From Actinomycetota bacterium (lineage in GTDB: Bacteria; Actinomycetota; Actinomycetes; Actinomycetales; Microbacteriaceae), in contig JAHIOK010000458.1 of assembly GCA_018895315.1 (NCBI GenBank), positions 1 through 5,704 of the forward strand: DNA of 5,704 nucleotides, given 5' to 3'. This document shows positions 1 to 5,704 of this stretch, piece after piece. The position numbers and the translations under genes are program-made. Below the pieces are notes generated by a model, which worked only from the letters and a program-made list of their open reading frames with translations, ran no database searches and had not been told where the DNA came from. How positions within the stretch are numbered: position 1 is the first letter of the stretch; each line of letters begins with the position of its first letter.

Positions 1-897
1 GAGACGTGCGCATCGATCGCGTCGGTGATGACCGCGTGGCGGCTCCTGCTCGCGACCGGCGACGAAGACTACGCCGACCAGATCGAGCGCACGCTGCTCA
101 ATGGCGTGTTCGTCTCACCTCGCGCCGACGGGCGCGCTTTCTACTACGCGAACACCCTGCACCAGCGCACCCGGGGAAGCAACGACGAACAGGATGACGG
201 ACTGAGCGAACGGGCAGAGGCGGTGCTGCGCGCCCCGTGGTTCGAAGTGTCGTGCTGCCCGACGAATGTCGCGCGCACTCTTGCCTCGATGGGCGCCTAT
301 GTCGCCACCGTCGATGACAGCGGCATCCAGCTCCACCAGTACGCGAGCTGCACTGTGCACGCCGATCTGCCGGGCGGCGAGTCTCTCACGCTGCGCGTCG
401 TCACCGACTATCCCGAGAGCGGCACGATCTCGGTCGTTGTCGTGGACGCGCCCGTTCGGGCCGTCACGATCGGTCTGCGCGTGCCGCGGTGGGCGCGGGG
501 CGCCGCAACGCTCGACGGTCGAGTCGTGCCCGCGAACGTGGCATCCGCCGTCGTCACGCGGGCTTTCGTGGCAGGAGAGGTCGTCGTCCTCGAACTGCCG
601 ATGGATCCCCGGGTGACGGTGCCTCACCCGCAGGTCGACGCAGTACGCGGCCAGGTAGCCGTGGAGAGAGGGCCGCTCGTGCTCGCCCTGGAAGACGTCG
701 ACCTGCCGGGCGACCGGGATGTGGAAGGCGTCGTCATCGACACGTCCGTGCCCCCGACGGACGCCGCCGACGGAGTCCGCGTGCATCTGCACGACCGCGC
801 CGATCGCGAGATCGGATTCGACGCACGACTCATCGCCTACAAAGACTGGGCGAACCGCGGCTCCTCCACGATGCGGGTCTGGATGCCCACGAGCTGA
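1..897 (+). CDS. GH127 (DUF1680) glycoside hydrolase, beta-L-arabinofuranosidase type, C-terminal part
   Basis: The frame is open from the first base and ends at TGA 895-897, giving 298 visible codons. GH127 enzymes are usually about 640-660 residues, so roughly the N-terminal half lies upstream. The first visible codons read ETCASIA. In the characterised family member HypBA1 an E-x-C motif and a later Cys-Cys pair bind zinc, and the first Cys of the pair is the nucleophile. Here the pair is CCPTNVARTLASM at visible codons 85-97 (Cys codons at 253-258), so the zinc and nucleophile residues are intact. Later blocks also fit: VPRWARGA, the RGPLVLALE block (usually RGPLVYCLE) and ANRGSSTMRVWMP near the end, which form the beta-sandwich portion. 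The expected role is hydrolysis of terminal beta-L-arabinofuranosides or related plant-derived sugars. The exact substrate cannot be read from this part. No signal peptide can be judged because the N-terminus is missing. It converges on the ribokinase gene with 12 bases between stops. Confidence 0.9.
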   Translation, partial: ETCASIASVMTAWRLLLATGDEDYADQIERTLLNGVFVSPRADGRAFYYANTLHQRTRGSNDEQDDGLSERAEAVLRAPWFEVSCCPTNVARTLASMGAYVATVDDSGIQLHQYASCTVHADLPGGESLTLRVVTDYPESGTISVVVVDAPVRAVTIGLRVPRWARGAATLDGRVVPANVASAVVTRAFVAGEVVVLELPMDPRVTVPHPQVDAVRGQVAVERGPLVLALEDVDLPGDRDVEGVVIDTSVPPTDAADGVRVHLHDRADREIGFDARLIAYKDWANRGSSTMRVWMPTS

Positions 898-909
898 GGA
901 GTCGAGGAG

Positions 910-1773
910 CTAACGACCCATGCGGTAGGTCGCCAACGCTCGCAACGGCGGCTGCGCCTCGGGATAGGTCACGGATTCTGCGCCCACCGCGCACGCGGAG
1001 CGCAGGGCGTCTTCGTGATTCCAGCCGGCGTGCAGCGCCAGGGTGATCGCGGCGCAGAACGCATCGCCCGCCCCGACCGTACTGATGGCCCGGACCTTCG
1101 GCGACGGCACCCGCGCAATCTCCACCCCGTGTGCGAACAGCGCGGCTCCCTCCGCTCCGTACGTGACCGCGACGAGCTTGGCCGCCGCGGCCTCTGGTTG
1201 CAGCGCGTATTCGGTCTCGTTGACGATGAGCAGATCCGCGCGCTCGATGACGGCCTTGGGCAGCGCGCGGGCGGGTGCGGCGTTGATCGCGAGAAACCCT
1301 GGGACGACCTCGGCGAGAGCGACGACGACCTCGAGCGGAATCTCCAGTTGGGCCAGCACTGCCTCATCGGGCCCGAACGAAACGCCGTCGATCGTGACAT
1401 CGGCGTTGGCCCCCGGGCAGACGACGATCTGGTTCTCGCCCGACTCATCGACCGTGATCAGAGCCGTCCCGGTGGGGGTATCGCCCAGCCAGACTTCGCT
1501 CGCATCGACTCCCGCCTCGCGCAGGTTCTGCAGCATCCGTTGGCCGTCGGTGTCGTCGCCGACCGCCCCGATCATGCGCACCGCACCGCCCAGACGTGCC
1601 GCGGCGACGGCCTGATTCGCGCCCTTGCCCCCGGCCTGGCGATCGAGCGTGCCTCCGAGCACCGTCTCGCCCGCAGAGGGAAGGCGGGATACGGATGCCG
1701 TCAGGTCGATGTTGATGCTCCCCACCACCACGAGGGATCCGAGGGGGCCGAGTTCGGGGTGTTCAGAAGTCAC
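910..1773 (-). CDS. rbsK: Ribokinase (PfkB family carbohydrate kinase)
   Basis: A 287-residue protein, close to the family's usual length of about 300, expected to phosphorylate D-ribose to ribose 5-phosphate with ATP in the cytosol. PfkB/ribokinase features in order are: VVVGSINIDL (15-24), the first signature AGGKGANQAVAAARLGG (47-63), LAQLEIPLE (140-148) with the conserved Glu, NETE (185-188), the nucleotide-binding VTYGAEGA (203-210), and GAGD (234-237) holding the catalytic Asp237. The GTG at 1771-1773 is chosen because GGTGGA lies 8 bases upstream on the minus strand. A GTG two codons earlier (1777-1779) is the alternative. The usual D-T-x-G-A-G-D motif reads S-T-V-G-A-G-D, so the Asp that helps bind the activating monovalent cation in E. 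coli RbsK (Asp249) is Ser231. The late SVTYPEAQ also departs from the usual R-x-G-A-Q form. A neighbouring divergent nucleoside hydrolase supports a ribose role. Another PfkB sugar substrate remains possible. Confidence 0.88.
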   Translation of the reverse strand: MTSEHPELGPLGSLVVVGSINIDLTASVSRLPSAGETVLGGTLDRQAGGKGANQAVAAARLGGAVRMIGAVGDDTDGQRMLQNLREAGVDASEVWLGDTPTGTALITVDESGENQIVVCPGANADVTIDGVSFGPDEAVLAQLEIPLEVVVALAEVVPGFLAINAAPARALPKAVIERADLLIVNETEYALQPEAAAAKLVAVTYGAEGAALFAHGVEIARVPSPKVRAISTVGAGDAFCAAITLALHAGWNHEDALRSACAVGAESVTYPEAQPPLRALATYRMGR

Positions 1774-1914
1774 CCTCACATTCCACCATGCCCGCGTCCT
1801 GCGCTCCCGCGACCCTCCCGGTTTCCCCGCCGGAATCCCCTCCCGCCGTCCGTGTAGCGTTGCGGGGGCGCGTGATCCTCGCCCCTCGCCCCGCAGCCGA
1901 CATCCAGGAGACCC
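1774..1914. promoter_or_regulatory. Divergent intergenic region between ribokinase and nucleoside hydrolase genes
   Basis: These 141 bases separate two genes transcribed away from each other, so promoters for both should lie here. No convincing -35/-10 pair was found. The best -10-like hexamer for the rightward gene is TAGCGT at 1855-1860, without a recognisable -35. Two inverted repeats are present: an imperfect one at 1820-1838 and a GC-rich one with arms 1861-1867 and 1889-1895. The assignment as a shared control region comes from gene layout; the exact promoter elements are not determined. Confidence 0.5.
1782..1787 (-). promoter_or_regulatory. Shine-Dalgarno GGTGGA that sets the ribokinase start
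   Basis: On the minus strand GGTGGA ends 8 bases before the GTG at 1773-1771. The spacing suits this GTG, whereas the in-frame GTG at 1779-1777 would sit only 2 bases from it. This favours the shorter 287-residue ribokinase. Confidence 0.5.
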
Positions 1915-2892
1915 GTGACCACGCCGACCCCCGTCTATCTCGACTGCGACACCGGAGTCGATGACGCCGTCGCCCTCGCCTATCTGCTCGCCTCCCCCGC
2001 GATCGACCTCGTCGGCATCGGCACCGTCAGCGGCAACACGTCCGCCGCACAGGCTGCCCGCAACACGCTCGATCTGCTCCAGCTCGCCGGGCGCGGCGAC
2101 ATCCCCGTCGCGATCGGCGCCCACGACCACCTCTCGCACGGCTTCAGCGGTGGGGCCCCCCATGTGCACGGCGACAACGGCATCGGCGGGGTCATCCTCC
2201 CGCGCGCCACGCGCGAGCCTGAGGCATCCACCGCGGTCGAGCTGTTGATCGAGCTCTCGCACCGATTCTCCGGGCGACTGCACGTGCTCACGATCGGTCC
2301 GGTCACGAACATCGCGCTGGCCCTCGCAGCCGACCCGGCCCTGCCCGAGCGCATCGCCGGTGTGACGACGATGGGCGGGGCGGCGGTCGTCCCCGGCAAC
2401 ATCACACCCGTCGCCGAAGCCAATATCTTCAACGACCCCGAGGCCGCGGCGGTGCTCCTGGCGGCCGACTGGGACGTCACCCTCGTCCCGCTGGATGTCA
2501 CGATGGATCACACCTTGAGCGAAGCGGATCGCGGCGCACTCCTGACGTCGGCCGACCCCTTCACCCGCGCCATCGGCGAGCTGCTCGACCACTACTTCGA
2601 CTTCTACCTGGGCGAATACGGCATCCGCACGTGCGCCCTGCATGATCCGCTCGCCGCCATCCTCGCCGCCGGAGCCGTCGGCCTCACACGGGCTCCGCGC
2701 GTGCCGGTCGTGGTCGATACCAGTGCCGGCCCGGGGCGTGGGCAGACCATCGCCGACCTCCGCGGGCAGCGCATGGGCGTGCGCGATCACGCCGGCAGCC
2801 GCATCCGCGTCGTCCTCGAGACGGATGCCGCGATCACCCCGCACCTCGTTGAGACTCTGCTCGCCGTGGGAACCCCCTCCCTCCGCTCCTAG
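1915..2892 (+). CDS. Nucleoside hydrolase, inosine/uridine-preferring type (IUNH family)
   Basis: A 325-residue enzyme expected to cleave the N-glycosidic bond of ribonucleosides, giving a free base and ribose. The start is GTG 1915, with AGGAG at 1906-1910, 4 bases upstream. Compared with the Crithidia fasciculata enzyme the active site appears complete: DCDTGVDDAVA (10-20) supplies the calcium-binding Asp cluster, Asn41 sits in VSGNTS, the TIGPVTNIALAL block is at 126-137, and NITPVAEANIFNDPEA (162-177) carries the ribose-binding Asn162, Glu168 and Asn170. HDPLAA (243-248) carries the leaving-group His243 and the calcium ligand Asp244. VHGDNGIGG (84-92) matches the loop containing the other active-site His. 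No signal peptide or membrane segment is seen, so it should act in the cytosol. Preference between purine and pyrimidine nucleosides (RihA/B/C-like) cannot be decided by eye. It is divergent from the ribokinase that would use its ribose product, and 33 bases upstream of lhgO. Confidence 0.93.
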   Translation: MTTPTPVYLDCDTGVDDAVALAYLLASPAIDLVGIGTVSGNTSAAQAARNTLDLLQLAGRGDIPVAIGAHDHLSHGFSGGAPHVHGDNGIGGVILPRATREPEASTAVELLIELSHRFSGRLHVLTIGPVTNIALALAADPALPERIAGVTTMGGAAVVPGNITPVAEANIFNDPEAAAVLLAADWDVTLVPLDVTMDHTLSEADRGALLTSADPFTRAIGELLDHYFDFYLGEYGIRTCALHDPLAAILAAGAVGLTRAPRVPVVVDTSAGPGRGQTIADLRGQRMGVRDHAGSRIRVVLETDAAITPHLVETLLAVGTPSLRS

Positions 2893-2925
2893 ACTCGAAG
2901 GGGATCGCTGCAGCGGGGAGTCGGC

Positions 2926-4116
2926 ATGGGCGAGCGAATCGGAATCATCGGCGGCGGCATCGTCGGCGTCGCCTTGGCGCGCGCCCTCTCGGGCCGTGGC
3001 GACGCCGTCACGGTACTCGAGAAGGAGAACCGGCTCGCCGAGCACCAGACCGGCCACAACTCCGGGGTCGTACACGCGGGCCTCTACTACAAGCCGGGGT
3101 CGCTGAAGGCGACATTGTGCGCAGCCGGCCGGGTGTCGATCCGCGAATTCTGCGAGCAGAAGGGCCTCCCGTACCGCGAGGTCGGCAAGCTCGTGGTCGC
3201 GGTCGACGACTCCGAGCTCGGCGCTCTGGCCGAGATCGAGCGGAGGTCGATCGAGAACGGCGTGCCCGACCTGCGTCGCATCGACGACGTCGCCCAGCTG
3301 CGCGAGATCGAACCCCACGTCGCCGGAGTCGCGGCCGTGCACTCCCCTCACACCGCGGTCGTCGACTATGCGACGATCACCGAAGCGATGGCACAGGATG
3401 TCCGCGCCGCAGGCGGCAGCATCCGTCTCGGTCACGACGTCACCGGCATCCGCCTCGAGAGTGGCACGGTGCGCGTGCTCACGCCCGTCTCGGACGACGT
3501 CTTCGATCGTGTGATCGTCTGCGCAGGCCTGCAGTCCGACGTCGTGGCGAAACTCGTCGGAGCCGATCCGTCGCCGAAGATCCTGCCGTTCCGCGGCGAG
3601 TACTGGGAGCTCGCCGCGGATCGCACCGACCTCGTCAAAGGCATGATCTACCCGGTGCCCGACCCGCGATTTCCCTTCCTCGGCGTGCACTTCACCCGCG
3701 GGGTCTACGACAACGTGCACGTCGGCCCCAACGCCGTCCCGGCGCTCCGGCGCGAGGGGTACACCTGGCTGCAGCTCTCCCCCAAAGACACGTGGGAGTC
3801 ACTGAAATGGCCCGGGGCCTGGCCACTCGCCAAGCAGCACTGGCGCATGGGTGTCGATGAGATCAGTGGCTCACTGATCAAGCCGCTCTACTTCCAGAAG
3901 GCACGCAAGTTCATCCCTGAACTTCGGATGTCGGACCTCGCGCACAGGAGCGCCGCCGGTGTGCGCGCCCAGGCATGGGGCCGGGCCGGCGAGCTTCTCG
4001 ACGACTTCGCGGTCGACCAGGTCGGACCGGTCACACTTCTGCGCAACGCCCCGTCGCCGGCGGCGACATCCTCCATCGCGATCGCCGATTACATCATCGA
4101 TCACTACCTGGCCTGA
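2926..4116 (+). CDS. lhgO: L-2-hydroxyglutarate oxidase / dehydrogenase (FAD-dependent, DAO family)
   Basis: A 396-residue flavoprotein that closely resembles E. coli LhgO, which oxidises L-2-hydroxyglutarate to 2-oxoglutarate and passes electrons to the respiratory quinone pool at the membrane. The start is ATG 2926, with GGGGAG at 2915-2920, 5 bases upstream. Visible features in order are: the Rossmann FAD motif IGGGIVG (8-14), Glu32 at the end of the second strand for the FAD ribose, the family hallmark HQTGHNSGVVHAG (40-52) followed by YYKPGSLKA, PFRGEYWEL (221-229), IYPVPDPRFPFLGVHFTR (241-258), VGPNAV (266-271), AGVRAQA (344-350), and the C-terminal FAD-contact block RNAPSPAATSSIAIADYI (373-390). 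No transmembrane helix is evident, so membrane contact would be peripheral. The 33-base gap after the nucleoside hydrolase suggests co-transcription, although no direct metabolic link between the two is known. It converges on the exporter gene with 31 bases between stops. Confidence 0.94.
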   Translation: MGERIGIIGGGIVGVALARALSGRGDAVTVLEKENRLAEHQTGHNSGVVHAGLYYKPGSLKATLCAAGRVSIREFCEQKGLPYREVGKLVVAVDDSELGALAEIERRSIENGVPDLRRIDDVAQLREIEPHVAGVAAVHSPHTAVVDYATITEAMAQDVRAAGGSIRLGHDVTGIRLESGTVRVLTPVSDDVFDRVIVCAGLQSDVVAKLVGADPSPKILPFRGEYWELAADRTDLVKGMIYPVPDPRFPFLGVHFTRGVYDNVHVGPNAVPALRREGYTWLQLSPKDTWESLKWPGAWPLAKQHWRMGVDEISGSLIKPLYFQKARKFIPELRMSDLAHRSAAGVRAQAWGRAGELLDDFAVDQVGPVTLLRNAPSPAATSSIAIADYIIDHYLA

Positions 4117-4147
4117 GCCCTCGGCGTCGAGCCGGAGCACCCCGCCG

Positions 4148-5035
4148 TCAGGCCAACGGTTCGGCCACACCCGGACCTGCGGCATCCGCTCGCCGCGAGG
4201 CAGCCCGCACGGCGCCGATGCTCGCGACGATCACGAGACCCATACCCACCACCTCGAGCCAGGTCAGGTGCTGCTGGAGGATCAGGAATCCCGCGAGAGA
4301 GGCCGTCGCCGGGGACAGGCTCATCAGGATCGCGAAGACGGATGCCGCGAGCCGGCGCAGCGCGATGAGCTCCAGCGCATACGGGATCGCCGAGGACAGC
4401 ACCGCGACCGCGAGGCCGAGGCCGAGCACTTCGGGTCGGAGCAGTGCCGATCCCGCCTGTGCGATGCCGAACGGCAGCGACAGCAGCGCGCCGGCCGTCA
4501 TAGCGAGCGCGAGACCATCGAGTCGCGGAAACTCGCGTCCCACGCGGGCGGAGGCGAGGATGTAGAACGCCCAGCTGGCCGCAGCTCCCAGGGCGAAGAG
4601 CACGCCGAGCGGGTCGAGTCGCTCCCATCCGCCGCCACCGAGAGCGAGGACTCCGGCGAAAGCGAGGAGCGCCCACAGCCAGGCCGAGGCCCGACGGCTC
4701 GCCACGATCGACAGCACCAGCGGCCCGAGCACCTCGATCGTCACCGTCACCCCGAGCGGGAGCTGGGCGAGTGCGAGGTAGAACAAGCCGTTCATCAGCG
4801 CGAGCACGGCGCCGAAGGCGAGCACTGCGAGCCACGCGGGGCGACCATGGCCGCGCAGCCGCGGCCGGGCCACCAGCAGCAGAACGAGCGCCGAGAACAC
4901 GAGCCGCATCATGACCATGCCGAGCGGCCCGACCTGCGGGAAGAGGATCACCGCGATCGACGCGCCGACCTCTTGCAGCGCCAGCCCGACGACGACGAGC
5001 AGAACAGCGGGCGCCGGTGCGGCGCGGCCGGTCAC
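4148..5035 (-). CDS. EamA/DMT family exporter, RhtA-like (threonine/homoserine efflux type)
   Basis: A 295-residue inner-membrane protein with about ten hydrophobic segments (near 10-33, 36-57, 69-88, 94-112, 117-134, 142-162, 173-191, 203-222, 232-253 and 258-276), the two five-helix EamA repeats of the drug/metabolite transporter superfamily. Several stretches align by eye with E. coli RhtA: GASIAVILFPQVG (24-36), MNGLFYLALAQLPLG (81-95), GPLVLSIVASRR (104-115), and AIPYALELIALRRL (216-229). RhtA exports threonine and homoserine, so amino-acid efflux is the likely role; the substrate here is inferred. The GTG start at 5033-5035 overlaps the upstream serine hydrolase stop as GTGA and has no good Shine-Dalgarno, pointing to translational coupling. 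The C-terminal tail after residue 277 is Ala/Arg-rich and probably cytoplasmic. The gene ends at TGA 4148-4150. Confidence 0.9.
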   Translation of the reverse strand: MTGRAAPAPAVLLVVVGLALQEVGASIAVILFPQVGPLGMVMMRLVFSALVLLLVARPRLRGHGRPAWLAVLAFGAVLALMNGLFYLALAQLPLGVTVTIEVLGPLVLSIVASRRASAWLWALLAFAGVLALGGGGWERLDPLGVLFALGAAASWAFYILASARVGREFPRLDGLALAMTAGALLSLPFGIAQAGSALLRPEVLGLGLAVAVLSSAIPYALELIALRRLAASVFAILMSLSPATASLAGFLILQQHLTWLEVVGMGLVIVASIGAVRAASRRADAAGPGVAEPLA

Positions 5036-5704
5036 TGGGCCGGCGCCGAGCAGACCGCGGTCGCGGTGATCTGGTCGTGGAACTGCTGAGCCGTCCAGGG
5101 GAGGCCCGCCGCCGGGGCCGTCTGTCCGCTCGCAGCGGGCGCCTTCGAGGCGATCGCGGCGAGCTCCCAGGCGAGCGCCGCGGCTGCCGATGAGCCGATC
5201 GCCGAGTTGTTCAGCACAACGGCGACCGTGAGCCCCGTCGTCGGGTCAGCGAACGCGGCCGTGATGTAACCGGGGACCGCGCCGAACTGTCCGACGAGCG
5301 AACCGGCCTGGATGGCCCCTCCGGCAGTGGTTAACCATGCGGGGGCGCCGTCGTACACAGGCACGGGGTTGCTGAACCGCTGGGTGTTCTCCGGCATGAG
5401 CGCTTTGGTGGCGAGCGCCTGGACGTACGTGCGCACATCCTGGATGTCGGAGACCACACCGGCGGCGCTCGATCCGACGCTCGAAGACATCGTGGTCATC
5501 TTCAGCGGGTCGGTGCAGTTCATGACACCGTCCGCACCTTTGGTCGACTGAAAGCCTTTCAGGGCGGTGCCGGTCGTCGCCGGGGCTGCCGGAGCGGTCG
5601 AAGGCAGCGCGGTGGCGCCCATCCCCAGCGGCGCGAAGACTTCGTCGTTGAGCAGTTCGGCGATCTTCTTGCCCGACGCACGCTCGAGCACGAGGCCGAG
5701 CAGC
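5032..5704 (-). CDS. Serine hydrolase, class C beta-lactamase / D-Ala-D-Ala carboxypeptidase family, C-terminal part
   Basis: The frame is open at the right window edge and ends at TGA 5032-5034, leaving about 224 visible codons; family members run to about 400, so the part with the S-x-x-K and Y-x-N motifs lies outside. The edge reads LLGLVLERASGKKI, the usual block between those motifs, followed by VFAPLGMGAT. Further features are a glycine/serine loop SSSVGSSAAGVVSDIQDV, VGQFGAVPGYITAAF and GLTVAVVLNNSA, which match the end of the fold, including the strand with the third catalytic motif. Streptomyces R61 DD-peptidase reads HTGT there, but this protein has QFGA, so the motif His is Gln (Gln codon at about 5291-5293). 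Two cysteines, in NCTDP and six residues from the end, could form a disulfide, consistent with an exported protein; its signal peptide would be outside the window. It may act on cell-wall peptides, D-amino-acid peptides or esters; substrate unknown. The exporter gene follows with a 4-base overlap. Confidence 0.87.
   Translation of the reverse strand, partial: LLGLVLERASGKKIAELLNDEVFAPLGMGATALPSTAPAAPATTGTALKGFQSTKGADGVMNCTDPLKMTTMSSSVGSSAAGVVSDIQDVRTYVQALATKALMPENTQRFSNPVPVYDGAPAWLTTAGGAIQAGSLVGQFGAVPGYITAAFADPTTGLTVAVVLNNSAIGSSAAAALAWELAAIASKAPAASGQTAPAAGLPWTAQQFHDQITATAVCSAPAQ

Noticed and set aside
115..792. A minus-strand open frame of 225 codons opposite the GH127 gene.
   Set aside because: It is a shadow of the GH127 frame, with no recognisable motif and an Arg/His/Asp-rich composition.
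1832..1860. A sigma-70 style promoter for the nucleoside hydrolase with TAGCGT at 1855-1860.
   Set aside because: The hexamer at the expected -35 position (GGAATC) does not resemble the consensus, so the pair is not reported as a promoter.
1774..3720. A minus-strand open frame of about 650 codons continuing upstream of the ribokinase, antisense to the nucleoside hydrolase and lhgO genes.
   Set aside because: Its codons lie exactly opposite the codons of both real genes. Stops in that frame would need TTA, CTA or TCA sense codons, which are rare in GC-rich genes. Its translation looks like no known protein, while the plus-strand genes have full sets of family motifs.
4117..4147. A possible bidirectional terminator between lhgO and the exporter (CTCGGC at 4120-4125 with GCCGGAG at 4131-4137).
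   Set aside because: The stem is short, carries a bulge, and has no T-run on either side. It is too weak to call.
3959..5089. A plus-strand open frame of 376 codons across the exporter gene.
   Set aside because: Its product is a low-complexity Arg/Glu/His/Gln-rich string, typical of a shadow frame. The minus strand encodes a ten-helix RhtA-like protein over the same region.
1..5704. Search for tRNA/rRNA genes, CRISPR repeats, transposases, toxin-antitoxin pairs, retron or defence-type genes.
   Set aside because: None seen. The genes fill the window and all are recognised metabolic, transport or hydrolase families.

Overview
The window comes from a GC-rich actinobacterium. Third codon positions are almost all G or C, three of the four visible or preferred starts shown here are GTG or follow a purine-rich Shine-Dalgarno, and genes are packed tightly. 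The codon style (frequent ggatgcc/gcatcc words) and the gene set fit Microbacteriaceae such as Microbacterium, but that placement is an inference without a database search. Six protein genes are visible, four complete and two cut by the window edges. I see no RNA genes, CRISPR array, insertion sequence or phage-like gene, and no stretch over 300 bases lacks a gene.

Left part (1-1773): the C-terminal half of a GH127 (DUF1680) glycosidase of the beta-L-arabinofuranosidase type runs rightward into the window and ends at 897. A ribokinase gene runs leftward and ends only 12 bases away, so the two genes converge.

Middle (1774-4116): a 141-base divergent intergenic region separates the ribokinase from a rightward pair, an inosine/uridine-type nucleoside hydrolase and an L-2-hydroxyglutarate oxidase (LhgO), spaced 33 bases apart. 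The nucleoside hydrolase releases free ribose from nucleosides and the ribokinase phosphorylates ribose, so the divergent pair makes a coherent nucleoside-salvage module. LhgO is a metabolite-repair or organic-acid enzyme that is probably co-transcribed with the hydrolase. The divergent region holds an imperfect 19-bp inverted repeat, a second GC-rich inverted repeat, and a possible tiny upstream ORF over the ribokinase start.

Right part (4117-5704): a leftward two-gene unit consists of the C-terminal part of a secreted-type serine hydrolase (class C beta-lactamase / D-Ala-D-Ala carboxypeptidase family) overlapping by 4 bases (GTGA) with a ten-helix EamA/DMT exporter closely resembling RhtA, the threonine/homoserine exporter. 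It converges on lhgO.

Overall this looks like ordinary metabolic chromosome. I found no convincing new system. The points most worth a second look are key-residue substitutions in the ribokinase (Asp to Ser in the cation-site motif) and in the serine hydrolase (His to Gln in its third motif), and the candidate regulatory structures between the ribokinase and nucleoside hydrolase genes.
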